A stretch of 64,000 nt of DNA from Faecalibacter sp. LW9. GTDB taxonomy: Bacteria; Bacteroidota; Bacteroidia; Flavobacteriales; Weeksellaceae. The position numbers and the translations under genes were made by a program. Shown here in pieces: positions 56,647 to 64,000 of the stretch. Where the stretch lies: positions 1,302,001 to 1,366,000 of the forward strand of contig NZ_CP141062.1 of the NCBI RefSeq assembly GCF_034661295.1. Direction: 5' to 3'. Below the pieces are notes generated by a model, which had not been told where the DNA came from, made no database searches, and saw only the letters and a program-made list of their open reading frames with translations. How positions within the stretch are numbered: the first letter of the stretch is position 1; each line of letters opens with the position of its first letter.

Positions 56647-59388
56647 TTATTTATTAAAAGTACCCGTGTAAATTGATGTGATTTTATTCAAATCAAAGTA
56701 TTTTTTTACGACGTCATTTACTTCTTTCACAGATAATTTTTCAATTTTTTGTTCTAAAGCTGTAAATTCATCAAACGAAATATTATTTAATAAGTACGAA
56801 TTAGATAAACCGATTAGTGTACCATCACTACCTAAATTAGTTGCTCTCCCTGTCTTCCAGCTGGCAATATTCGTTTTTAATTCTTCAGCAGTAAATCCTT
56901 GTTCAATCGCTTTTTTGATCTCATCTTTAACAGCATCTTCAACCGCTTGACGCTTCGTAGGATTTAAGAAAGCAAAATAACCCCAAGTCGCACTTTCGTT
57001 CTTCGGATCATTAGCAATATCTAAATAAGACCCTGCTCCATAACTGATACCTTCTTTCTCACGCAAACGCATAGGAATACGAGCCGATAAGAAACCTCCA
57101 CTACCCAACATTTCATTGGCAATGACTAATGCGGGATAATCAGGATGGTTACGATTCATTTTAAAATTGAATACACCTACCGCAGCAGCATTTTCTTTAT
57201 CGGCGATGTTAATAATTTTATCGGTTTTCTTTGTTTCAAAAACGGTTGGATAAGCCTTTTCAAATTTCGATTTACTGTTCCATTTCCCGAATGTATTTTC
57301 TAATAATGATTGAACTTTTGTTTTATCATTTGTTCCGATAACGGTTGCAACTCCATGATTAGCTCCCATGATGTTTTTATGGAAATCAACTAAATCATTA
57401 CGTTTCACTTTTTTTGTTGCATCAATTAATTCTTGGAATGTAGCCGTATAGAAAATGGATGTTTTAGGATAATTGGTTGTAATTCTTGAAATCTCAGTAA
57501 ACGCTACCGTTTGTGGATCGTTCATGTTTCCTTCAAGATAAGTTACATTTTCATTGATTGCTTTTTGTAATTCCGTTTCAGGGAATATAGGATCAGTAAT
57601 CATATCTTTTACGATCTTCATCGTTTCATCTAATGATTTCTTATACGTATTAATCGAAACCGTTAAATTTTGACCAGAGAAACCAAAATATACTGAAGAT
57701 TTTAATTCATCTAAGCGGTCTTTAATTTGTTCTTTGGTCATTGATTTTGTTCCTGCACTTAATAATTGTGCTGTTAGTTCACCAATGGTTTGTTTATTGG
57801 CCAAATCTTTTTCGTTTGAAAAAGGTAAATTCAATGAAATGGAAACTTTTTCACCTTTAATTTCTTTATCAATAATTCCGAATTTTAAACCGTTTGATAA
57901 TTGACCTTCAGAATAATTTGCTTTTAAATTTTTGATCGTAGCTTCAAAAGGTTTTGCCTCTTTTTCCATTTCACGACCTTTGTAGTTTGCCGTTAAATTT
58001 TTAATGTCAGCAGTTGTAATTTCAGTTGGTTTTACACGAACTTCATCTTTAGTCGGGATAAATACACCTACCGTACGATTATTCGATTTAAAGTATTTTT
58101 CAGCCACACGTTTTACATCCGCTAGAGTTACTTTTTCAACATTATCACGATAGATAAAATCCAGACGATAATCTCCAGAACCAATAATTTCACTTAAATT
58201 GATTGCTTGGTAAATGGTGTTATTGTTGATGTTTTCAATGTTTTTAATTAACGAAGATTGCGCACGCTTAACATCTTCGTTTGTGTAATTTGTTGACGCA
58301 ATTTTGTCCAATTCTTTTCGGATATCTTCACGAATAACATGAATGTCTTTTTCCTTACTTACATCTGCACCGATAAATAAAAATCCAGCATCACGTAATT
58401 GAGGTAAGAACGACCATAAAGATGAAACTTTGTGTGTATCAACTAATGATTTGTACAGATATCCCGAAGGATTAGAAGTTAAAATTTGATCTAAAACAGC
58501 TAATGCTGCATAATCTTTATCTGCAAAAGCAGCCGTGTGGTACATAATACCAACTGCTTGGCTATCTCCTGCACGTTTGATTTCTACAAAACGCTCTCCA
58601 TCTTGTGCAGGTTCTACGGTTTGAATATTTTCTAAAACACGTGTAGGTTTTGGAATAGCTCCAAAATATTGGTTAATGTATTCTATGGCCTTTTTCTCAT
58701 CAAATTTTCCGGCAATGACTAAAACAGCATTATCAGGTTGATAATATTTTTCATAGAATTTACGCAATTGTGAAGTTTTTACACGTTCGATATCTTCACG
58801 AGAACCAATGGTAGAATTTCCGTAATTGTGCCATAAATATCCTGCATTAATAACACGTTCCATCAAAATGCGGGTTGGATTGTTTTCGCCAATCTCAAAT
58901 TCGTTACGAACAACTGAAAATTCTTTGTCTAAATCTTCTTGTAATAAAGTCGCATTAATCATACGATCAGCTTCCATTTCGATGCTCCAACGTAAATTAT
59001 CTTCCGAGTAGGGGAATACTTCATAATAATTTGTACGATCGTACCATGTAGTTCCATTGGCATTACCACCTTTGTCCGATAACATTTTTTTGATGTCACC
59101 TAAATTTGTGGTACTCTTAAATAACATGTGTTCTAATAAGTGTGCCATCCCTTTCTCACCATATCCTTCATGCTTTGAACCCACATGATATGTGATATTG
59201 ACAACAAGGTTACTCTGTGAAGCATCAGGAATTAACAAAACTTGTAAACCATTATTTAATTTGTATTCTTTAATTCCTTCTACTTGGGTTACATATTCTG
59301 CTTTAGATGAGTTATTTTTTTGGGCAAATGCATAAGGAGCAGAACCTAATACGAATGCCAAAACAAGTGAGTAAATCGTTTTTTTCAT
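56647..59388 (-). CDS. M16-family zinc metallopeptidase
   Basis: A 913-residue insulinase-type peptidase. A signal peptide (LVLAFVLGSAPYAFAQ) implies a periplasmic or outer-membrane site. The inverted zinc motif HLLEHMLF (HxxEH, about residue 86) with the downstream ENNP Glu region marks the active N-terminal domain. The second half repeats the fold without the motif (about residues 480-910, PYSEGQLSNGLKFGIIDKEIKGEKV), as in the usual active-inactive pair. It would degrade short peptides. It is divergent from the 2-oxoacid dehydrogenase gene. Confidence 0.92.
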   Translation of the reverse strand: MKKTIYSLVLAFVLGSAPYAFAQKNNSSKAEYVTQVEGIKEYKLNNGLQVLLIPDASQSNLVVNITYHVGSKHEGYGEKGMAHLLEHMLFKSTTNLGDIKKMLSDKGGNANGTTWYDRTNYYEVFPYSEDNLRWSIEMEADRMINATLLQEDLDKEFSVVRNEFEIGENNPTRILMERVINAGYLWHNYGNSTIGSREDIERVKTSQLRKFYEKYYQPDNAVLVIAGKFDEKKAIEYINQYFGAIPKPTRVLENIQTVEPAQDGERFVEIKRAGDSQAVGIMYHTAAFADKDYAALAVLDQILTSNPSGYLYKSLVDTHKVSSLWSFLPQLRDAGFLFIGADVSKEKDIHVIREDIRKELDKIASTNYTNEDVKRAQSSLIKNIENINNNTIYQAINLSEIIGSGDYRLDFIYRDNVEKVTLADVKRVAEKYFKSNNRTVGVFIPTKDEVRVKPTEITTADIKNLTANYKGREMEKEAKPFEATIKNLKANYSEGQLSNGLKFGIIDKEIKGEKVSISLNLPFSNEKDLANKQTIGELTAQLLSAGTKSMTKEQIKDRLDELKSSVYFGFSGQNLTVSINTYKKSLDETMKIVKDMITDPIFPETELQKAINENVTYLEGNMNDPQTVAFTEISRITTNYPKTSIFYTATFQELIDATKKVKRNDLVDFHKNIMGANHGVATVIGTNDKTKVQSLLENTFGKWNSKSKFEKAYPTVFETKKTDKIINIADKENAAAVGVFNFKMNRNHPDYPALVIANEMLGSGGFLSARIPMRLREKEGISYGAGSYLDIANDPKNESATWGYFAFLNPTKRQAVEDAVKDEIKKAIEQGFTAEELKTNIASWKTGRATNLGSDGTLIGLSNSYLLNNISFDEFTALEQKIEKLSVKEVNDVVKKYFDLNKITSIYTGTFNK

Positions 59389-59451
59389 TATAGATTAACT
59401 TAGATTGTTGATTTGTTAGATATTAAATATATGCCTAATAAGTTGTAAATA

Positions 59452-59485
59452 TTGTGATTATGTTACAAATCTTTTGTTAAATTTG
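59452..59485 (+). promoter_or_regulatory. Promoter of the E1 dehydrogenase gene
   Basis: TTG at 59452-59454, 23 nt, TAAATTTG at 59478-59485. The ATG at 59506 is 20 nt past the box. Confidence 0.55.
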
Positions 59486-59505
59486 TTTTGCAACAAACAA
59501 ATGAA

Positions 59506-61923
59506 ATGGAAACAAAAGAAGTAAATAAAATTACTTTCGAAGAATTCAAAAATCAAATTATTAATGATTACCGAATTGCTTTCTTATCACGTGAAGTCAG
59601 TCTACTTGGTCGTAGAGAGGTGTTGACAGGAAAAGCTAAATTTGGGATTTTTGGAGATGGGAAAGAATTGCCTCAAATCGCTATGGCTCGCGTTTTTAAA
59701 AACGGAGATTTTAGATCGGGGTATTATCGTGATCAAACTTTTATGTTCGCGATCAATGAATTAACTGTAGAGAACTTCTTTGCACAGTTATATGCGTTAA
59801 CCGATTTAGAATATGAACCTGCATCTGGTGGTCGTCAAATGACTTCTCACTTCGCAACTCGTTCATTGAATGAAGATGGTTCATGGAAAAACTTAGCGGA
59901 TCAAAAAAATTCAAGTTCAGATATTTCTCCAACGGCAGGGCAAATGCCTCGTTTATTAGGATTAGCACAAGCTTCTAAAGTTTATCGCCAGGTAAAAGCA
60001 GCGGATCCAAAACAACAATTTTCACGTAATGGAAATGAAATTGCTTTCGGTACAATTGGAGATGCGAGTACTTCTGAAGGTCATTTTTGGGAAACAGTAA
60101 ATGCTGGAGGTGTTTTACAAGTTCCAATGATTATATCGATTTGGGATGATGGGTATGGGATTTCAGTTCCTGCACAATTTCAACGTACGAAATCAAATTT
60201 ATCTGAATTATTATCCGGTTTTCAACGTACAGAGAAGGAAAGAGGATATGAGATTATTTCAGTTAAAGCTTGGGATTATCCAGGATTAATCGATGCGTAT
60301 TCAAAAGCAGAAGAATTTGCAAGAGAACACCATATTCCTTGTATCGTGCATGTATCTGAATGTACTCAACCACAAGGTCATTCTACATCAGGTTCACATG
60401 AACGTTACAAATCAGAAGAACGTTTAGCTTGGGAAAAAGAATATGATGGAATTGCAAAATTCCGTGAATGGATTATCAAATTCGGAGAATCTGCTCCTGA
60501 ACCAATTATTTCACGTGAAGATTTAATTGAATTAGAAAACCAAGTGAAAAAAGAAGTGCGTGATGCACAAAAGAAAACGTGGGATAATTATCTAAATCCA
60601 ATCCTTTCATTAAAAAATGAAGCATTAGATTTATTAGAGAAAGTGCAAGCTGAAAGTATGAATAACGCTTTTGTAGGAATCGAAATAAATCAGTTAAAAG
60701 GAAAATCATCTCCATTTAAACGTGATATTTTTTCTGCTATTCGTAAAGTTTTACGCATTGTTCGCGAGGAAAACTTAACGTCTAAAGCTGAAATGATTCA
60801 ATGGTTGAATAACCAAATGGAAATTCAAGAAGAAATTTATTCATCTTTATTGGTTTCGGGTTCAGCAGTCAATGTACCACAACAAGAAATCCTATATGAA
60901 GGAGAAGAAATTTACGAAGATGGTCGTGTGATTATCCGAGATAACTTTGATAAAATCTTTGAAAAATATCCGAATACATTAATTTTTGGTGAAGACTCTG
61001 GAAATATCGGAGATGTTAATCAAGGGTTAGAAGGGCTACAAGCGAAATACGGTATTGAAAGAATTATGGATACTGGTATTCGTGAAGCAACGATTTTAGG
61101 GCAAGGGATAGGTATGGCGATGCGAGGATTACGTCCAATCGCAGAAATTCAATATTTAGATTATGTCTTATATTGTTTACAAGGAATTTCAGATGACTTA
61201 GCTACTGTTCTTTACCGTACAAAAGGGGGGCAAAAAGCACCTTTAATTATCCGTACCAGAGGACACCGATTAGAAGGGGTTTGGCATTCGGGATCACCAA
61301 TGGGAGGAATTTTAAATTTAGTACGTGGTGTAAATGTTTTAACGCCTCGTAATTTAACGAAAGCAGCAGGTTTTTATAATACATTATTGCAATGTGATGA
61401 ACCAGCAATTGTTGTAGAAAGTTTAAATGGATACCGATTAAAAGAACAAGTTCCATCGAATATCGGAGAATTTACAACTCCAATTGGAGTAGTGGAAATA
61501 ACAAGAGAAGGAGCTGATGTCACGTTATTAACTTATGGATCGACATGGAGAATTGTTATGGAAGCAGCAAAAGAGTTGGAACAACTAGGAATTTCTGCTG
61601 AAGTAATCGATGCTCAATCGTTATTACCTTTCGATATCAATCATGATGTAGCTCAATCATTAAAGAAAACAAATCGTTTGGCTATCATTGATGAAGATGT
61701 ACCAGGAGGAGCAACTGCTTACTTATTACAGGAAATCATCGAGAAACAATCGGCATATTTTAGTTTAGATAGCAAACCGATTACCATTACGGCTAAAGCT
61801 CACCGTCCACCATACGCAACAGATGGAGATTATTTCTCAAAGCCATCAGTTGATGAGATTGTAGAGCGAGTTTACGAAATGCTACATGAAGCAAATCCAA
61901 CAAAATATCCTTCTATTTATTAG
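59506..61923 (+). CDS. Fused 2-oxoacid (branched-chain type) dehydrogenase E1 alpha/beta
   Basis: An 805-residue protein in which the E1 alpha part (about residues 1-370; TPP pyrophosphate-binding GDASTSEGHFWETVNAGGVLQVPMIISIWDDGYGISVP) is joined to an E1 beta part (about 450-805; FGEDSGNIGDVNQGLEGLQAKYG, GVWHSGSPMGG). It oxidatively decarboxylates 2-oxoacids from branched-chain amino acids, with E2 and E3 encoded elsewhere, supplying branched fatty acid primers. The fused form is common in Bacteroidota. An ATG at 59506 is chosen over an in-frame TTG six codons upstream; an out-of-frame ATG also lies nearby. A terminator follows. Confidence 0.93.
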   Translation: METKEVNKITFEEFKNQIINDYRIAFLSREVSLLGRREVLTGKAKFGIFGDGKELPQIAMARVFKNGDFRSGYYRDQTFMFAINELTVENFFAQLYALTDLEYEPASGGRQMTSHFATRSLNEDGSWKNLADQKNSSSDISPTAGQMPRLLGLAQASKVYRQVKAADPKQQFSRNGNEIAFGTIGDASTSEGHFWETVNAGGVLQVPMIISIWDDGYGISVPAQFQRTKSNLSELLSGFQRTEKERGYEIISVKAWDYPGLIDAYSKAEEFAREHHIPCIVHVSECTQPQGHSTSGSHERYKSEERLAWEKEYDGIAKFREWIIKFGESAPEPIISREDLIELENQVKKEVRDAQKKTWDNYLNPILSLKNEALDLLEKVQAESMNNAFVGIEINQLKGKSSPFKRDIFSAIRKVLRIVREENLTSKAEMIQWLNNQMEIQEEIYSSLLVSGSAVNVPQQEILYEGEEIYEDGRVIIRDNFDKIFEKYPNTLIFGEDSGNIGDVNQGLEGLQAKYGIERIMDTGIREATILGQGIGMAMRGLRPIAEIQYLDYVLYCLQGISDDLATVLYRTKGGQKAPLIIRTRGHRLEGVWHSGSPMGGILNLVRGVNVLTPRNLTKAAGFYNTLLQCDEPAIVVESLNGYRLKEQVPSNIGEFTTPIGVVEITREGADVTLLTYGSTWRIVMEAAKELEQLGISAEVIDAQSLLPFDINHDVAQSLKKTNRLAIIDEDVPGGATAYLLQEIIEKQSAYFSLDSKPITITAKAHRPPYATDGDYFSKPSVDEIVERVYEMLHEANPTKYPSIY

Positions 61924-61942
61924 AAATTAAAAGAATTCATAC

Positions 61943-61978
61943 AAAAGTGTTCAACTGAAAAGGTGAACACTTTTTTTT
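61943..61978 (+). terminator. Intrinsic terminator
   Basis: An 11-bp stem (AAAAGTGTTCA with its complement) followed by eight T. Confidence 0.85.
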
Positions 61979-62008
61979 ATTATTGTATTTTAGTAAAAAA
62001 TTATTTCC

Positions 62009-63274
62009 ATGAATTTTTTCAGATCTCTTTTTGTTGTTGTAATCACATTCATACATTTTTATGGTTTTGCTCAAGTTATCGAGGTAAAACCTCCACAGAA
62101 TATTGCAACCATTCAAGTATTTAATCCCCAACGCAATGATAATACTCCAATCATTAAATTAAATTCCAATGAATATTTATTGTTTTTGTTTGATGATTTA
62201 GATGCTGGCTATAAACGCTACAATTATAAGATTGAACATCGAAACGCTGATTGGTCAGAGTCTGGAATATTTGAATCTGAATTTATTCAAGGACAAAACA
62301 GTGATTTTATTCGTACCCATAAGAATTCGTTTAATACCTATAAGAAGTATACCAATTATCAATTGCAGTTTCCGAATCGAGAAATGAATGTGAAATTAGG
62401 AGGAAATTACTTGTTGAAAGTCTATTTAGATAATGAAGATCAGCCTGTTTTTACTAAGCGTTTCGCAGTCTATCAAGGTAACGTAGAAGTTGGTATGCAA
62501 ACTTCTCGTTACAATAATCCGGTAAACAAAGAAGTGAATCAAAGAATACAAACAATCGTTTCAAGTGGTTCACAAAATTTTACAGAAACACCGGATGGTG
62601 GTCGTTTATTCATCATGAAAAACAACAATTGGAATGAATACATTACAGATATTCGTCCCGATTTTACACGTAACAATCAATTAACGTTTAATAATGTAGA
62701 GTGGACATTTGAAGGAGGGAGTGAATACAATTGGTTTGATACAAAAAACTTGGATGTACCGGGTTTAACTACAGAACGTAACTTCAGAAAAGATTCAGTG
62801 TATCACACAGTTTTACGGGTAGACTTTCCGAAATACAATTTACCATATGACGATTTTGGAGATGTCAATGGGAATTTCTATATCCGAAATAATCGTTATG
62901 GAAACGAATATTTAGCAGCATCAGAAGCAGACTATTCTTGGATCTATTTTGCTTTAGATGCTTTTGAAGATCAAAACGGGCAATTCGAGCCTTATGTTGT
63001 AGGAGCTTTTAACAATTGGGAAATTTCGCCAACATCGAAAATGAAATATAATTCAGAATCCAAATTATGGGAAAATGAATACTTTCTGAAACAAGGATAT
63101 TACAATTATCAGTATGTAGTTCTAAATAAAAAGACGAATCGTATAGAACCAAGTTATGTCAGCGGAAGTTTTTGGCAAACAGAAAATATGTATCAAGGTC
63201 TTTTTTATTATCGCCCGTGGGGAGGACGATATGATATCTTAATGGGCTATGGTGAAGCCAATACAAGAAGATAA
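62009..63274 (+). CDS. T9SS plug protein (DUF5103)
   Basis: A 421-residue exported protein (signal peptide ending FYGFAQ). It has the DUF5103 pattern: EVKPPQNIATIQVFNP, FDDLDAGYKRYNYKIEHRNADW, and the DNEDQPVFTKRFAVYQ strand, with a C-terminal GAFNNWEISPTSKMKYNSE..YYNYQYVV that looks like a carbohydrate-binding/Ig fold. In Flavobacterium johnsoniae a protein of this family closes the SprA pore of the type IX secretion system. It is followed by a remnant T9SS cargo gene, but the family is usually not linked to cargo. Confidence 0.85.
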   Translation: MNFFRSLFVVVITFIHFYGFAQVIEVKPPQNIATIQVFNPQRNDNTPIIKLNSNEYLLFLFDDLDAGYKRYNYKIEHRNADWSESGIFESEFIQGQNSDFIRTHKNSFNTYKKYTNYQLQFPNREMNVKLGGNYLLKVYLDNEDQPVFTKRFAVYQGNVEVGMQTSRYNNPVNKEVNQRIQTIVSSGSQNFTETPDGGRLFIMKNNNWNEYITDIRPDFTRNNQLTFNNVEWTFEGGSEYNWFDTKNLDVPGLTTERNFRKDSVYHTVLRVDFPKYNLPYDDFGDVNGNFYIRNNRYGNEYLAASEADYSWIYFALDAFEDQNGQFEPYVVGAFNNWEISPTSKMKYNSESKLWENEYFLKQGYYNYQYVVLNKKTNRIEPSYVSGSFWQTENMYQGLFYYRPWGGRYDILMGYGEANTRR

Positions 63275-63326
63275 ATGAAAGTTACTTCAAGTAACTATTT
63301 GTAATATTTGGTGTATTGTGAAATGT

Positions 63327-63362
63327 TTTGTTAATTCATGCACATTAACATGAATTAACAAA
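63327..63362. repeat. Perfect 14-bp inverted repeat
   Basis: Arms TTTGTTAATTCATG and its complement around an 8-nt loop, ending 10 bp before the next gene. It may be an operator or a leader hairpin; no T run follows. Confidence 0.8.
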
Positions 63363-63372
63363 CACACTTATT

Positions 63373-63720
63373 ATGAAGAGAAATTTTAATACAACTGAAT
63401 ATTCAAACCCTTGTTTAGCAGAATCATCTTACGGTCAAGCGGAGGATTATTCTGTCAATGTAGGAACATTATCTACAGTAGATACAACAAAATCTTCTAT
63501 AAAAGTTTATCCTAATCCAGTGGTAGATTATTTAGTTGTAGAATCTTTCTCTGAAGCAAAATTCATTTCAGTTATTGATATTACAGGACGCCAAGTGTTA
63601 TCTCAAAATCCATCGTCTAAAGTAAATCGTGTGAATATGTCTTCATTATCTGCAGGAACATACATTGTTACTGTTGAGTCAAATGATGGTGTACAATCAT
63701 TTAAAGTAATTAAAAAGTAG
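63373..63720 (+). CDS. Truncated secreted protein with T9SS sorting domain
   Basis: A 115-residue frame whose last 75 residues are a type A T9SS sorting domain (VYPNPVVDYLVV, FISVIDITGRQVL, LSAGTYIVTVESNDGVQSFKVIKK). The N-terminus MKRNFNTTEYSNPCLAESSYGQAEDYSVNVG has no hydrophobic signal core, and GQAEDYSVNV is the end of a GEVED-type domain that normally follows a longer catalytic or adhesive part. It thus looks like the tail of a large secreted protein left after a deletion that joined a start codon to the end of the gene. Without a Sec signal it should not be exported. Confidence 0.75.
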   Translation: MKRNFNTTEYSNPCLAESSYGQAEDYSVNVGTLSTVDTTKSSIKVYPNPVVDYLVVESFSEAKFISVIDITGRQVLSQNPSSKVNRVNMSSLSAGTYIVTVESNDGVQSFKVIKK

Positions 63721-63793
63721 TCTTTTTTTAACAAAAGATAATATGCCCTTGTTCACTGATCAGGGTTTTTTGTTATAAATTAGATGAGATTTT

Positions 63794-64000
63794 ATGCTTA
63801 TGAAATTTTATTCAATTATAGCTTTTCTTTTTTTATTAATTGGTTGCTCTAAAGAACAGAATATCCCCATTGATTTTTATTACTGGCGTTCGAATTATTC
63901 TTTAAATGATATAGAAAAACAAGCAGTAAAAGATTATGATGTGCATAATATTTATGTACGATTGTTTGATGTGGATCGAAAAGATATCCATCCACAACCT
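63794..64000 (+). CDS. Lipoprotein, cut by the window end
   Basis: A partial frame of 69 residues. MLMKFYSIIAFLFLLIGCSKEQN is a lipoprotein signal with Cys at 18. The mature part, IPIDFYYWRSNYSLNDIEKQAVKDYDVHNIYVRLFDVDRKDIHPQP, looks like the start of a larger lipoprotein; I do not recognise the family. The start could be the second ATG at 63800. Confidence 0.75.
   Translation, partial: MLMKFYSIIAFLFLLIGCSKEQNIPIDFYYWRSNYSLNDIEKQAVKDYDVHNIYVRLFDVDRKDIHPQP

Overview
The window looks like the chromosome of a flavobacterium (Bacteroidota), probably of the Weeksellaceae; an Empedobacter- or Chryseobacterium-like host is an inference, not shown. The signs are low GC, a SusC/SusD pair, a type IX secretion (T9SS) plug protein and a T9SS C-terminal sorting domain, an exonuclease-DnaE fusion, a fused E1 alpha/beta 2-oxoacid dehydrogenase, and recurrent Bacteroidota promoters (TTG or TTTG, about 19-23 nt, then TAnnTTTG). 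Several genes start with TTG.

Layout. 1-12.8 kb: two almost identical IS1182-type elements in opposite orientation (31-1586 and 11290-12843) bracket 9.7 kb of ordinary genes: a divergent mannose-1-phosphate guanylyltransferase, a SprT-like protein, an MlaE/MlaF lipid ABC pair with a beta-barrel protein, a TPR membrane protein, ribH, an acyl-ACP thioesterase, an NlpE-like lipoprotein, ndk, an ohrR-ohr-nitroreductase peroxide operon and a DMT-family transporter. 12.9-22 kb: alaS, an M23 peptidase, a MerR regulator, dnaE (interrupted by an apparent 5-nt deletion) and trxA. 22.0-22.8 kb: four tRNA-Asp genes, then 18 tandem copies of GCATAAC that run into the start codon of a Nudix gene. 23-30.4 kb: a TraB/GumN protein, a sigma/putative anti-sigma pair, a secreted protein, ahcY, a phosphopantetheinyl transferase, a PnuC-like transporter, a BI-1 protein and a LOG-family protein.

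30.9-53.2 kb is a starch/maltodextrin utilisation locus. SusC, SusD and SusE (minus strand) would bind and import glucans. A divergent LacI-type regulator is followed by an MFS sugar transporter, beta-phosphoglucomutase, a GH65 maltose phosphorylase, a periplasmic GH13 enzyme, GH97, GH31 and two lipoprotein GH13 enzymes. Together they would cut starch outside or in the periplasm, import maltose, phosphorolyse it and turn beta-glucose-1-phosphate into glucose-6-phosphate. Two members look broken: susD has an in-frame TGA at a position where Trp is expected, and the GH97 gene has a frameshift that fits a 5-nt loss. The gaps between the enzyme genes hold dispersed palindromic repeats.

53.2-64 kb: a PepSY-like lipoprotein, a methyltransferase with a duplicated N-terminal domain, a coiled-coil membrane protein, an M16 peptidase, the fused branched-chain 2-oxoacid dehydrogenase E1, the T9SS plug protein, a very short protein that is little more than a T9SS sorting domain, and the start of a lipoprotein cut by the window end.

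I found no CRISPR array, prophage, toxin-antitoxin pair or clear defence system. The least explained features are the heptanucleotide tract between a promoter box and the Nudix start codon, the IS termini acting as terminators and a possible source of a promoter element, and the three lesions in otherwise well conserved genes, which may be real or may be assembly errors.
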